Source: Dechloromonas sp. | GTDB taxonomy: Bacteria > Pseudomonadota > Gammaproteobacteria > Burkholderiales > Rhodocyclaceae | Assembly: GCA_017302355.1 (NCBI GenBank) | Contig: JAFLDQ010000115.1 | Span: 1-11,139, forward strand | DNA length: 11,139 nt | Direction of reading: 5' to 3' | Shown here: piece by piece, positions 1 to 7,469 of the stretch | How the letters are laid out: each line of letters opens with the position of its first letter | Position numbering within the stretch: position 1 is the first letter of the stretch | Notes under the pieces: generated by a model | What the model saw: the letters and a program-made list of their open reading frames with translations, nothing else | What the model was told of the DNA's origin: nothing | Databases searched by the model: none | Made by a program: the position numbers and the translations under genes

Positions 1-38
1 AGCTTGAACGGAAGCACCGTCTGTGCCAAAGTCCCCAT
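1..38 (-). CDS. N-terminal fragment of a probable transposase (IS1380-like), cut by window edge
   Basis: Reading leftward from an ATG at 38-36, the window holds 13 codons, MGTLAQTVLPFKL, with no stop before the edge. The start is well supported by a perfect AGGAGG located 7 bases upstream of the ATG (plus-strand cctcct at 46-51). The peptide resembles the N-terminus I associate with IS1380-type DDE transposases (xxLAQxVLPFKLxxTDE). That match is from memory on a very short stretch, so the family is tentative, but that a gene starts here is fairly secure. If it is a transposase, the element's terminal inverted repeat should lie within the next 100-150 bp to the right; I could not identify it because the other end is outside the window. 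A weak upstream promoter is possible (TTGAGG at 88-83, 17 bp, TATCGG at 65-60). Confidence 0.45.
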   Translation of the reverse strand, partial: MGTLAQTVLPFK

Positions 39-172
39 CGCCCCGCCTCCTTTCGTCACCCGATAGGTGAGTGTCTCGATCACCTCAACTCTACCGGATC
101 GCTTGTGTGGCGGGGATCCTCAGAAACCATGTCGTTTCAATCGCGGAAACTGGGCGGCAAGGGCAGCCCGCG

Positions 173-201
173 AAAAAAAACGCGGCTCGACGAGCCGCGT
201 T
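173..201 (-). terminator. Rho-independent terminator of the small RNA
   Basis: A near-perfect hairpin occupies 201-179 (arms CGCGGCTC and GAGCCGCG, 3-nt loop). On the minus strand it is followed at once by an uninterrupted run of eight U (180-173). The plus-strand reading has only two T after the hairpin, so the terminator works leftward. It also separates the small RNA from the gene starting at 38. Confidence 0.85.
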
Positions 202-285
202 AAATCCACACCAAAGGAGGAGGGTGGAGGAGACAACCTGAACTGCCGCAACCGTTGCGACCGGGCCAACAGCAGTCCGTACGCT
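173..285 (-). ncRNA. Small RNA with anti-Shine-Dalgarno (16S 3'-end-like) segment
   Basis: This is a freestanding transcription unit of about 110 nt with no credible ORF. It has its own promoter (318-290) and intrinsic terminator (200-173). From the predicted 5' end near 285 the transcript offers a small 5' stem (AGCG...UGCU), then a stem-loop CGCAA-CGG-UUGCG (259-247). A CU-rich unpaired region at 233-211 follows, containing CUCCUCC and then CCUCCUCCUUU. CCUCCUUU (220-213) is identical to the anti-SD end of betaproteobacterial 16S rRNA (CACCUCCUUU). A 4-bp CACC/GGUG stem (226-223 with 212-209) could display CUCCUCCUUU as a 10-nt loop. Such an RNA would be expected to pair with mRNA ribosome binding sites and block translation. 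It resembles my recollection of the Rfam 'Betaproteobacteria toxic small RNA' family, which I could not check. The promoter, terminator and anti-SD motif are seen; the function is inferred. Confidence 0.75.
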
Positions 286-289
286 GTGC

Positions 290-318
290 ATTATGCCCTA
301 AGGACACGACACTGGCAA
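290..318 (-). promoter_or_regulatory. Sigma-70 promoter of the anti-SD small RNA
   Basis: The -35 box TTGCCA (318-313) matches the TTGACA consensus at five of six positions. The spacer is exactly 17 bp (312-296), and the -10 box CATAAT (295-290) also matches at five of six. A six-base A-tract on the transcribed strand (328-323) sits just upstream of the -35 box, as expected for an UP element. Transcription would start near 285-283. This is the best promoter-like sequence I see in the window, and it points straight at the terminator at 200-173. Confidence 0.75.
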
Positions 319-565
319 GAGTCTTTTTTGCAACGCAGCATTTCTATCCTTATGCACGGATTGCAATTATTAATCGCTATGCCGGCTTTGGCACATATAT
401 ATTTACGGACGTTGATGCAACGCTTTTTTACAATTATGAATGCGACCGATGGCGGGCCGTCGCGAAATGCACTTGGGAGCCATGCTGCACTGCAACATCC
501 GGCGCCCACCGACGATTTGCGGTCAACCTCAATTACAATCGGCCTTCTTTGACGGGAGAGTCTGA
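319..565. other. AT-rich intergenic region between small RNA and OsmC gene
   Basis: I see no credible gene here; open frames in this stretch lack coding character. The part from about 320 to 440 is clearly richer in A and T than the rest of the window and contains runs such as CATATATATTTA. The octamer TGCAACGC occurs twice (starting near 329 and 416), once preceded and once followed by a T-tract. It probably holds the promoters of the leftward small RNA and the rightward OsmC gene. Candidates for the latter are TTGATG (412-417), 17 bp, TATGAA (435-440), and an isolated -10-like TACAAT (534-539) about 26 bp before the ATG. Neither is strong. Confidence 0.4.
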
Positions 566-994
566 ATGGAGTGCACCGTGCGCTGGATGGGGAATGACGC
601 CGGAATGTCATTCGTGGCGGAAAGCGGTAGCGGCCATGCGGTGGTGATGGACGGCGCCCCGGATGCCGGCGGTCGCAACCTGGGATTGCGGCCAATGGAA
701 ATGGTGCTCGCGGGAACCGGCGGGTGCACCGCTTTCGACGTTGTCCTCATCTTGAAGAAGGGCCGGCATGCTGTCACCGGTTGCGAGGTGAGCCTCAACG
801 CCGAACGCGCCGAAACCGACCCCAGGCTGTTTACCCGGATTCACTTCCACTACAAGGTAAAGGGTCGCCAACTGAAGCCGGAAGCCGTTGCGCGCGCCAT
901 CGAGCTCTCGAAGGAAAAATACTGCTCGGCTTCGATCATGCTCGGCAAGACGGCCCGGATGACTACCGACTTCGAGATCATCGAGGAATCCTGA
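566..994 (+). CDS. OsmC/YhfA-family peroxide-handling or stress protein
   Basis: The 142-residue product has the length and layout of a small OsmC-fold protein, closest in style to the YhfA branch. The family signature region is GLRPMEMVLAGTGGCTAFDV (40-59) with the first conserved cysteine at C54. The second is C120 in KYCSAS, at the expected helix start. Paired cysteines of this kind reduce hydroperoxides in OsmC and Ohr; YhfA-like members are less well characterised, so the substrate is not assigned. No signal peptide or membrane segment is seen, so it should be cytoplasmic. The start ATG has a GGGAG-type ribosome binding site 7-10 bases upstream. The gene stands alone on the plus strand and converges with coq7, 24 bp downstream. 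Confidence 0.88.
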   Translation: MECTVRWMGNDAGMSFVAESGSGHAVVMDGAPDAGGRNLGLRPMEMVLAGTGGCTAFDVVLILKKGRHAVTGCEVSLNAERAETDPRLFTRIHFHYKVKGRQLKPEAVARAIELSKEKYCSASIMLGKTARMTTDFEIIEES

Positions 995-1018
995 AGCCGC
1001 TGCGGCACGGTCCCGGAA

Positions 1019-1645
1019 TCAGATCCGATAGGCCGTTTCCGTCATCACCTTCGCCGCCAGCTTCATGGCGACCCTGAACGGCGCCGGCAGCTCGGCGGCC
1101 CCCAGGCGGACCGCGGTTTCCGCATGCCGGATCTCGTCAAGACGCATCTGGTCGACGATCTCCCGCGAGCGCGTATCCTGCTCCGGCAGCAACGCGAGGT
1201 GACTATCGAGGTGCGCCTCGACCTGACGCTCCGTTTCGGCGAGGAAGCCAAGGTTCCACTTGTCGCCAAGGCGCCCGGCAAGCAGGCCGACCGACAGGGC
1301 CCCGGCATACCACAGCGGATTGAGCAGGCTCTTGCGCCCCCCCAACTCGGCCAGACGCTGTTCGGTCCAGGCCAGATGTTCGGTCTCTTCATCGGCCGCG
1401 CCGCGCAACGACTCCCGTACCGACGCATCGCGCGAAGTCAGCGCCTGCCCCTGATACAGCGCCTGCGCGCAAATCTCGCCAACATGATTGACCCGCATGA
1501 GCCCGCGGACATGCGCCTTCTCCTTCTCGCCAAGCCGAGCTTCAGGATGCCCCGCCCCCGGCACCGGGCGCTGACTGCGCGCCGTCGAGAAGACGGTGCG
1601 CAAGGCGCGGTCGAATTCGACGATCGCTTGCTCCGGGGACATCAT
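1019..1645 (-). CDS. coq7: 2-polyprenyl-3-methyl-6-methoxy-1,4-benzoquinone hydroxylase (Coq7)
   Basis: The 208-residue product is a ferritin-like di-iron monooxygenase that catalyses the last ring hydroxylation of ubiquinone biosynthesis at the inner membrane. The six metal ligands are visible: E57 in VNHVGE, E87 and H90 in EETEH, E139 in ETER, and E171 and H174 in EIRH. A hydrophobic stretch (about 108-126) fits the interfacial, membrane-binding helix known in Coq7. Two adjacent ATG codons (1645 and 1642) could start it. Both overlap the TGA of the upstream CNP1-like gene (CTATGATG), and there is no good Shine-Dalgarno sequence, so translation is probably coupled to that gene. A longer open frame to 1810 exists but overlaps the upstream gene and is not coding. 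The coq7 family is the oxygen-dependent alternative to ubiF, implying aerobic ubiquinone synthesis. Confidence 0.93.
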   Translation of the reverse strand: MMSPEQAIVEFDRALRTVFSTARSQRPVPGAGHPEARLGEKEKAHVRGLMRVNHVGEICAQALYQGQALTSRDASVRESLRGAADEETEHLAWTEQRLAELGGRKSLLNPLWYAGALSVGLLAGRLGDKWNLGFLAETERQVEAHLDSHLALLPEQDTRSREIVDQMRLDEIRHAETAVRLGAAELPAPFRVAMKLAAKVMTETAYRI

Positions 1646-2202
1646 AGGTCGCGGTCGAGGCCGCTCTTGCGTCTGTTGGGATGCCCGCCCCGCAGCAGCG
1701 CATCGCGCGCCTCGGCGGCATCGCGGACAATGACGCCCGACGGGCAGAAGTAGTCGAAAGCCAGTGCGGCGTGATGGCGATTGGCGGCCATGTTCTGAAG
1801 CCGTAGCCACTCGTCGTTGCGTGACTCGGCCCAGGTTCCGTCAGGCCGGCCGGATGCATACAACCGGCGCTCCTTCGTTTCGCAGCGCAAACCTTCGTAG
1901 GTGACGTTCCTCGCCCCGCCTGGCGTCTGGACCACCAATACATAGCGAACCACGCCATCCGTACCGACGCTCAAACTCGCACCATCGACATAGAACTCGT
2001 TGTTGGTGGCCGCGCTGACATAGAAGGGCAGCAGATTCCCCTGCACCGGGGCTGCCGGGAACTGCACGGCGACCTCCTTCCAGGGCCGGACCTCGTCATC
2101 CTCATCGGAATCCGCCATGACCGGTTGCAGCCCCGGCCCGCCCAGAAGGATGGCCAGAACGAGAGATCTGCGGAGAAGACCGCGGCTGGCACCCACGATC
2201 AA
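1642..2202 (-). CDS. CNP1-like family exported protein
   Basis: The 186-residue product starts with a positively charged N-terminus, a hydrophobic core ([10 protein letters not shown]) and a likely signal peptidase site after QPVMA (about residue 30), so it should be periplasmic or surface-associated. The mature part contains [14 protein letters not shown], a [13 protein letters not shown] region and a conserved-looking [12 protein letters not shown] recognise these as the CNP1-like family (a domain named after a Neisseria protein), whose function is not known to me. The start is TTG at 2202, overlapping the rppH stop (TTGA) with GAGG six bases upstream. A GTG two codons further in (2196), with GGGAG six bases upstream, is an equally plausible start. 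The stop overlaps the coq7 start. It sits in the middle of the rppH – coq7 operon. Confidence 0.8.
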   Translation of the reverse strand: MIVGASRGLLRRSLVLAILLGGPGLQPVMADSDEDDEVRPWKEVAVQFPAAPVQGNLLPFYVSAATNNEFYVDGASLSVGTDGVVRYVLVVQTPGGARNVTYEGLRCETKERRLYASGRPDGTWAESRNDEWLRLQNMAANRHHAALAFDYFCPSGVIVRDAAEARDALLRGGHPNRRKSGLDRDL

Positions 2203-2738
2203 CTCCCGCCTCGGTCGGCACGGGCAACCAGAGCGCCGCCCGGGCGCGGATAACGAATACGGCGGTCGTGATCGATGAAACGGATCAACTCGCTGAGCGC
2301 CTGTTGATAGACGGCACGCTTGAATTCGATGACTGCATCGAGCGGAACCCAGTAATCGTTCCAGCGCCAGGCGTCAAACTCCGGCTTGCTGTTGGCGCGC
2401 AAGCTGACATCGTTGTCACGACCGACAAGGCGCAGCAGAAACCATATCTGTTTCTGCCCCTTGTAGGACCCGCGCCAGTCGCGCTTGATCCACTGTGTCG
2501 GCACTTCATAACGCAACCAGCCTCTCGTTCGCCCGAGGATGCGCACATGTTCGGGCTGCAGCCCGATTTCCTCCTGCAGTTCACGGTACATGGCCTGCTC
2601 GGGCGTTTCGCCACGCTTGATGCCACCTTGCGGAAACTGCCATGAGTGTTCGCGTATGCGCTTGCCCCAGAAGACCTCGTTCTTCGCGTTACAAAGGACA
2701 ATGCCGACGTTCGGGCGATAGCCTTCACGGTCGAGCAT
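2199..2738 (-). CDS. rppH: RNA 5'-pyrophosphohydrolase, Nudix family (RppH)
   Basis: The 179-residue cytoplasmic enzyme removes pyrophosphate from the 5' end of triphosphorylated RNA, which primes messages for RNase E decay. The Nudix box GX5EX7REUXEEXGU is complete at residues 38-60, with G38, E44, R52, E53, E56, E57 and G59. The N-terminus [15 protein letters not shown] and the WQFPQGG segment (33-39) just before the box are typical of RppH rather than general Nudix hydrolases. The length is within the usual bacterial range. The ATG at 2738 has AGGA five bases upstream. It is the first gene of a minus-strand operon with the CNP1-like gene and coq7, and is divergent from proS across 111 bp. 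Confidence 0.95.
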   Translation of the reverse strand: MLDREGYRPNVGIVLCNAKNEVFWGKRIREHSWQFPQGGIKRGETPEQAMYRELQEEIGLQPEHVRILGRTRGWLRYEVPTQWIKRDWRGSYKGQKQIWFLLRLVGRDNDVSLRANSKPEFDAWRWNDYWVPLDAVIEFKRAVYQQALSELIRFIDHDRRIRYPRPGGALVARADRGGS

Positions 2739-2849
2739 GATAATCCTGCAATATTGAAAGTTGCGTCTATTCTTTCACAAAGCCAGCCCGCATGCAAAGC
2801 CGGCCCAGCGTGTAGAATTCCCGGTTCGCACCGAATTCACGAGCATCCC
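2739..2849 (+). promoter_or_regulatory. Divergent rppH/proS intergenic region with -10-like TAGAAT
   Basis: This 111-bp gap must contain the promoters of both divergent units. Toward proS a -10-like TAGAAT lies at 2813-2818, with start expected about 25-30 bp before the proS ATG, but no good -35 box is found at 16-18 bp spacing. Toward rppH only weak matches are seen (TTGTGA at 2780-2775). The same GTAGAAT string also precedes the ccsA-like gene at 6614-6620, suggesting a preferred -10 form in this organism. Confidence 0.35.
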
Positions 2850-4580
2850 ATGCGCACTTCGCAGTTCTTTTTCACCACCCTGAAGGAAGCCCCCGCCGAC
2901 GCCGAGGTCGTCAGCCAGAAATTGATGCTGCGCGCGGGCTACATCAAGCGGGCAGCTGCCGGCATCTATACCTGGATGCCGCTCGGGCTGCGCGTGCTGC
3001 GCAAGGTCGAGCGCATCGTCCGCGACGAAATGGACAAGGCCGGCGCGGTGGAACTCCTGATGCCGGCCGTGCAGCCGGCCGAACTGTGGCAGGAGTCGGG
3101 ACGCTGGGACCAGTACGGCCCGGAACTGCTGCGTTTCAAGGACCGCCACCAACGCGAATTCGTCATCGGCCCGACCCACGAGGAGGTCATCACCGACGCC
3201 GTCCGCCGTGACGTGAAGAGCTACCGCCAGCTGCCGATCCACCTCTACCAGATTCAGACCAAGTTCCGCGACGAAATCCGCCCGCGCTTCGGCGTCATGC
3301 GCGGCCGCGAGTTCCTGATGAAGGATGGTTATTCCTTTCATGCCTCACTGGAAGACCTCCAGCGGGAATACCGGAACATGCACGAAACCTACAGCCGCAT
3401 CTTCACCCGGCTGGGTCTCACGTTCCGCGCGGTCGCCGCCGACACCGGCGCGATCGGCGGCACCGGCTCGCACGAATTCCATGTCCTTGCCGAATCCGGC
3501 GAGGACGACATCGCCTACTGTCCCGACTCCGATTACGCCGCCAATGTCGAGCTCGCCGAGGCGCTGCCCCCCGCCTCCCCGCGCCCTGCCCCGTCAGCGC
3601 TTCTGACCAGGGTCGCCACGCCGGGCAGGACGGCCTGCGCGGACGTTGCCGAATTCCTGGGGATCGCTCTCGACAGGATCGTCAAGGCGATCGCCGTCGT
3701 CAGCGAGCAGGAAAATGGAGGCAGGAAGTTTTCTCTGCTCCTGCTGCGCGGCGACCACGAACTCAACGAAGTCAAGGCCGGCAAGATTGCCGGCATGGCG
3801 CCCTTCCGCTTTGCTGCGGAAGGCGAGGTCGAGGACTACCTCGGCTGCAAGCCCGGGTATATCGGACCGGTTGCGGTCGACGGCCAGAAAGTGGCAATTT
3901 TCGCCGACCGCGCGGTCGCGGCGATGAGCGACTTCATCTGCGGCGCCAACGACGCGGGATTCCACCTGAGCGGCGTCAATTTCGGCCGCGACCTGGCGGA
4001 ACCGCAGGTTGCCGATCTTCGCAACGTCCTTCCTGGCGACCCGTCGCCGGATGGCAAGGGCAGACTGGAAATCCGCCGCGGAATCGAAGTCGGCCACATC
4101 TTCCAGTTGCGCCAGAAGTACGCCAAGGCGCTGAACTGCGCCTATCTCGACGAGAACGGCAAGAGCCAGATCATGGAGATGGGCTGTTACGGCATTGGCG
4201 TTTCCCGTATCGTCGGCGCCGCCATCGAGCAGGGCAATGACGCCAGGGGCATCATGCTGCCGGCAGCCATCGCCCCCTTCGCAGTCTGCATCGTGCCCAT
4301 GGGCTACCACAAGAGTGAAGCCGTCAAGGCTGCCGCCGACGGGCTCCATGCCGAACTCGGGAAGCGTGGCGTCGATGTCCTGCTCGATGACCGCAACGAG
4401 CGCCCCGGCGTGATGTTCGCCGACATGGAGCTGATCGGCATCCCGCACCGGATCGTGATCGGCGAGCGCGGTTTGCACGAAGGCAAGCTAGAATACCGGT
4501 GCCGCCGCGACGCCGAGTCGACACTGGTCGACCAGGGCGGCGTCGTTGACCTGCTGCTGGAGAAACTGTGCGCCTCCTGA
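2850..4580 (+). CDS. proS: Prolyl-tRNA synthetase, bacterial type with editing domain (ProRS)
   Basis: The 576-residue enzyme charges tRNA-Pro with proline in the cytoplasm and clears misacylated Ala-tRNA-Pro. From the ATG at 2850 the N-terminus [19 protein letters not shown] is typical of bacterial ProRS; the open frame continues upstream to 2646 but there overlaps rppH. The class II core has motif 2 ([17 protein letters not shown], 139-155) and motif 3 ([12 protein letters not shown], 445-456). The inserted YbaK-like editing domain lies at about 225-405 and keeps K279 (VKAIAV) and a GANDAGFH segment (366-372). The anticodon-binding domain follows from about 475. No strong Shine-Dalgarno precedes the ATG. 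The last 13 bases overlap the downstream lytic transglycosylase gene. Confidence 0.96.
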   Translation: MRTSQFFFTTLKEAPADAEVVSQKLMLRAGYIKRAAAGIYTWMPLGLRVLRKVERIVRDEMDKAGAVELLMPAVQPAELWQESGRWDQYGPELLRFKDRHQREFVIGPTHEEVITDAVRRDVKSYRQLPIHLYQIQTKFRDEIRPRFGVMRGREFLMKDGYSFHASLEDLQREYRNMHETYSRIFTRLGLTFRAVAADTGAIGGTGSHEFHVLAESGEDDIAYCPDSDYAANVELAEALPPASPRPAPSALLTRVATPGRTACADVAEFLGIALDRIVKAIAVVSEQENGGRKFSLLLLRGDHELNEVKAGKIAGMAPFRFAAEGEVEDYLGCKPGYIGPVAVDGQKVAIFADRAVAAMSDFICGANDAGFHLSGVNFGRDLAEPQVADLRNVLPGDPSPDGKGRLEIRRGIEVGHIFQLRQKYAKALNCAYLDENGKSQIMEMGCYGIGVSRIVGAAIEQGNDARGIMLPAAIAPFAVCIVPMGYHKSEAVKAAADGLHAELGKRGVDVLLDDRNERPGVMFADMELIGIPHRIVIGERGLHEGKLEYRCRRDAESTLVDQGGVVDLLLEKLCAS

Positions 4581-5179
4581 TTGCCGTCCTGCTGCTGCTC
4601 GAGGCTTCCGCCGCGATTGCCGGCGCGCAGATTTACGAGCCGCTCTCGGCAAGTGTTCAGGCCGCCCTGCACAAGGCCGTTTCCGACTCGCGACCGCCGA
4701 CGACCTCGTTCAGCAATCCGCTGGATGCGGTCGAATGGCTGGCCGAGATGTCGCCACGACTGGAAAAGCGAATCCCCAACCGGGAGTATCGTCTCGACCT
4801 GTTGCGCAGCATCCACTATGAGGCCACGCGCGCCGGACTGGACCCGCAACTGGTGCTCGGACTGATGCAGGTCGAGTCCGGCTTCCGGAAATATGCCGTT
4901 TCCTCGGCCGGCGCCCGCGGTTACATGCAGGTCATGCCGTTCTGGGTCAGGCTGATCGGCCGGCCGGACGACAGCCTGTTCGACCTGCGCACCAACCTCC
5001 GTTACGGCTGCACCATCCTGCGTCACTATCTGGACATCGAGAAGGGCGACCTCTTCCGCGCCCTCGGCCGTTACAACGGCAGCCTCGGCAAGCCGGAATA
5101 CCCGAACATGGTGCGCGCGGCCTGGCAGAACCAGTGGAGTTACCGCAAGCCCGTCCGGCTGGCCCAGGCCGGCCGCTGA
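4568..5179 (+). CDS. Lytic transglycosylase, SLT domain
   Basis: The 203-residue product has a signal peptide ([20 protein letters not shown], cleavage near residue 18-20), so it acts in the periplasm. There it should cut the MurNAc-GlcNAc bond of peptidoglycan to form anhydro ends. The Slt70-like catalytic domain covers about 75-190. It has catalytic E103 in MQVESGF, the [11 protein letters not shown] motif (114-124) and the ALGRYNGS motif (165-172). A GTG start at 4568 lies inside the end of proS in another frame and has GGAG five bases upstream, so the two are probably co-transcribed and coupled. It is a small stand-alone family member with no LysM or other binding module. It ends 62 bp before the convergent ffh gene. 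Confidence 0.9.
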   Translation: MRLLIAVLLLLEASAAIAGAQIYEPLSASVQAALHKAVSDSRPPTTSFSNPLDAVEWLAEMSPRLEKRIPNREYRLDLLRSIHYEATRAGLDPQLVLGLMQVESGFRKYAVSSAGARGYMQVMPFWVRLIGRPDDSLFDLRTNLRYGCTILRHYLDIEKGDLFRALGRYNGSLGKPEYPNMVRAAWQNQWSYRKPVRLAQAGR

Positions 5180-5241
5180 TTTTTGCCCATTCCTCACGGT
5201 CGACCGCAGCAGGGCCGCCGTCGCCGCCCGGCCGGCGAATC

Positions 5242-6597
5242 TCAGCGCATGCCGGGGAGCATCCCCCTCATCCCGCGCATCAGTTTGCCCATCCCGCCTT
5301 TCGATACCATCTTCATCATCTTCTGCGACTGCTCGAACTGGTTGAGCAGCCGGTTCACGTCCTGCACCTGAACCCCGGCGCCCAGCGCGATACGCCGCTT
5401 GCGACTGGCCTTGAGGATCTCCGGCCGGGCGCGCTCGGCCGGCGTCATCGAGTTGATGATCCCCTCGACGCGTCCGACCATCTGGTTCTCGGCGCCGGCC
5501 GGCAACTGCCCCGCCGCCTGGGCGATCTGCGCCGGCATCTTGTCCAGCAGCGCCGACAGGCCGCCCATGCTGCGCATCTGGGCGATCTGTTCCTTGAAAT
5601 CGTTGAGGTCGAAGCCCTTCCCGGATTTCAGTTTCCTGGCGAAGGCAACGGCCTTTTCCTCGTCCAGCCCCTTCTTGGCCTCCTCGATCAGCGACAGCAC
5701 GTCGCCCATGCCGAGAATGCGCGACGCCATCCGCTCGGGGTGGAAAGCCTCCAGCCCGCCGAGTTTTTCGCCGACGCCGGCGAACTTGATCGGCTTGCCG
5801 GTGACATGGCGCACCGACAGTGCCGCACCGCCGCGCGCATCGCCGTCGAGCTTGGTCAGCACGACGCCGGTCAGCGGCAGCGCCTCGTTGAAGGCGCGGG
5901 CGGTATTGACCGCGTCCTGGCCGAGCATGGCATCGACGACGAACAGGGTTTCGACGGGATTGAGCGCCGCGTGCAGACGCTTGATTTCGGCCATCATTTC
6001 CGCGTCGACCGCAAGACGGCCGGCGGTATCGACGAGCAGCACGTCATGGTAGTGCCGCCTGGCCCAATCGACCGCCGCCAGGGCGATCGCCTCCGGCTTC
6101 TCGCTCGCGGTCGCCGGGAAGAAATCGACCCCGGCCTGCCCGGCGACCGTCTTCAACTGGTCGATGGCCGCCGGACGATAGACGTCACAGGAAACCACCA
6201 GCACCTTCTTCTTGTGGTTTTCCTTGAGGAACTTGCCGAGCTTGCCGACGGTGGTCGTCTTGCCCGCGCCTTGCAGGCCGGCCATGAGCACGACGACCGG
6301 CGGCCGGGCATTGAAGGCGATGCCTTGGTGCGCATCGCCCATGACCCGGGTCAGTTCGCGATGAACGACACCGACCAGCGCCTGGCCGGGACTCAGCGAG
6401 CCGATGACCTCCTCGCCGACCGCCTTCTCCCGGACCGCGGCGATGAAATCCTTGATCACCGGCAGCGCGACATCGGCCTCGAGCAGCGCCATGCGCACCT
6501 CGCGCAGGGCGTCGTTGATATTCGATTCGGTCAGGCGCGCTTCGCCCTTGACCGTCTTCATGACGCGGGCAAGGCGATTGGTCAGGTTGTCGAGCAT
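5242..6597 (-). CDS. ffh: Signal recognition particle GTPase (Ffh)
   Basis: The 451-residue protein is the SRP54 homologue that binds 4.5S RNA and nascent signal sequences and docks with FtsY to deliver inner-membrane proteins. The N domain covers about 1-95. The G domain has GLQGAGKT (107-114), DTAGR (190-194) and TKLDGDARGG (248-257). The methionine-rich M domain from about 325 contains the RNA-binding SRKRRIALGAG (398-408) and ends in a run of MRGMRGMLPGM. The length is normal. The ATG at 6597 lacks a strong Shine-Dalgarno. It is divergent from the ccsA-like gene with only 29 bp between start codons, and converges with the lytic transglycosylase gene. Confidence 0.97.
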   Translation of the reverse strand: MLDNLTNRLARVMKTVKGEARLTESNINDALREVRMALLEADVALPVIKDFIAAVREKAVGEEVIGSLSPGQALVGVVHRELTRVMGDAHQGIAFNARPPVVVLMAGLQGAGKTTTVGKLGKFLKENHKKKVLVVSCDVYRPAAIDQLKTVAGQAGVDFFPATASEKPEAIALAAVDWARRHYHDVLLVDTAGRLAVDAEMMAEIKRLHAALNPVETLFVVDAMLGQDAVNTARAFNEALPLTGVVLTKLDGDARGGAALSVRHVTGKPIKFAGVGEKLGGLEAFHPERMASRILGMGDVLSLIEEAKKGLDEEKAVAFARKLKSGKGFDLNDFKEQIAQMRSMGGLSALLDKMPAQIAQAAGQLPAGAENQMVGRVEGIINSMTPAERARPEILKASRKRRIALGAGVQVQDVNRLLNQFEQSQKMMKMVSKGGMGKLMRGMRGMLPGMR

Positions 6598-6609
6598 GGC
6601 GGATGGGCT

Positions 6610-6626
6610 TCTAGTAGAATCGGCGA
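6610..6626 (+). promoter_or_regulatory. Candidate -10 element and possible leaderless start for the ccsA-like gene
   Basis: A -10-like TAGAAT (6615-6620) lies six bases before the ATG at 6627, so the expected transcription start would coincide with the start codon. There is no Shine-Dalgarno sequence between them. This is consistent with a leaderless mRNA. However, no good -35 box is seen at 16-18 bp spacing, where the sequence is already the start of ffh on the other strand. Confidence 0.35.
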
Positions 6627-7466
6627 ATGGCCGACATTGTAATTCAGCTTCTGCCCCATATCCTCGCCGCCCTGCTCTACGGCGCGCTCGGCCTCCATTT
6701 CTGGAACACGCGATGGCGCGAACATGAGGGACAAAGCATCGCCTCCCCCATGCTGCCGTGGGAGCGGCTGGCCATTGCCGCAGCCCTGCTGATCCACGCC
6801 GCCGGCCTCTACGGCGCCCTGTTCGGCCAGGCGGGCATGCGCTTCTCGTTCAGCTTCGCCCTGTCGCTGATGATGTGGCTTGCGGTCCTGATCTACTGGC
6901 TGGAAAGCTTCATGGCGCGCATGGAGGGGATGCAGCCGATGGTCCTGCCGCTGGCCGCGGTCTGCGCCGTGTCGCCGGTCGTCTTCCCGCAGGCGCATCT
7001 GGTCGCCAACGCCAACGCCACCGGCTTCAAGCTGCATTTTCTGGCGGCCATGCTGGCCTACAGCCTGCTCACGCTTTCGGCGCTGCACGCGATCTTCATG
7101 GGCTTTACCGAGAATGCCCTGCACAAGCGCCTGATGAAGCGCAGCCTGGCCAGCCTGCCGCCGCTTCTGACCATGGAGTCGCTGCTTTTCCGCATGCTTC
7201 TGCTCGGCTTCGTTCTGCTGACACTGACAGTCGGCAGCGGCGTGCTCTTCTCGGAGACGCTCTTCGGCAAGCCCCTGTCCTTCGACCACAAGACCCTGTT
7301 TGCCTTCGCTTCCTGGGGCATTTTCGCGACCCTGCTGGTCGGGCGGCACGCCTGGGGCTGGCGCGGCAAGCGCGCGTTGCGCTGGACGCTCGCCGGATTC
7401 TCCCTGCTGATCCTGGCCTATGTCGGCAGCCGCTTTGTCGCCGAGGTCATACTCGGCCGCGCATGA
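6627..7466 (+). CDS. Cytochrome c assembly family membrane protein (CcsA/HemX-like)
   Basis: The 279-residue product is a polytopic inner-membrane protein with about eight hydrophobic segments, near 8-25, 48-66, 75-92, 103-120, 135-157, 188-207, 222-240 and 252-270. The spacing and the conserved-looking histidines H137 (GFKLHFLA) and H221 (SFDHKTLF) match the cytochrome c assembly domain (CcsA/CcmC/HemX group). Members handle haem in cytochrome c maturation; the ffh-adjacent proteobacterial version (YpjD-like) has no firmly known role. It follows ffh divergently and ends 3 bp before the corC-like gene, which suggests one transcript. The start ATG at 6627 has no Shine-Dalgarno. Confidence 0.88.
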   Translation: MADIVIQLLPHILAALLYGALGLHFWNTRWREHEGQSIASPMLPWERLAIAAALLIHAAGLYGALFGQAGMRFSFSFALSLMMWLAVLIYWLESFMARMEGMQPMVLPLAAVCAVSPVVFPQAHLVANANATGFKLHFLAAMLAYSLLTLSALHAIFMGFTENALHKRLMKRSLASLPPLLTMESLLFRMLLLGFVLLTLTVGSGVLFSETLFGKPLSFDHKTLFAFASWGIFATLLVGRHAWGWRGKRALRWTLAGFSLLILAYVGSRFVAEVILGRA

Positions 7467-7469
7467 ACC

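Noticed and set aside
211..240. Purine-rich plus-strand stretch that looks like tandem ribosome binding sites
   Set aside because: No start codon with a meaningful reading frame follows; the stretch is better explained as the complement of the anti-SD segment of the leftward small RNA.
311..335. Possible sigma-54 site (TGGCA ... TTGC) on the plus strand
   Set aside because: The GG to GC spacing is 14 rather than 10 bases.
67..695. Several overlapping open frames on both strands across the left intergenic region
   Set aside because: They lack recognisable domains, have odd composition, and conflict with the small RNA promoter and terminator and the OsmC gene.
1646..1810. Upstream extension of the coq7 frame to 1810
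   Set aside because: It overlaps the CNP1-like gene in another frame and lacks Coq7 similarity; the coupled ATG at 1645/1642 gives the expected length.
5180..5241. GC-rich inverted repeats between the lytic transglycosylase and ffh stops
   Set aside because: Short alternative stems are possible but no T-tract follows on either strand, so a terminator cannot be supported.
5134..6642. 502-codon plus-strand open frame antisense to ffh
   Set aside because: It is a composition artefact of the high-GC ffh gene; it has low-complexity His/Arg/Leu content and no domain, while the minus strand encodes a full Ffh.
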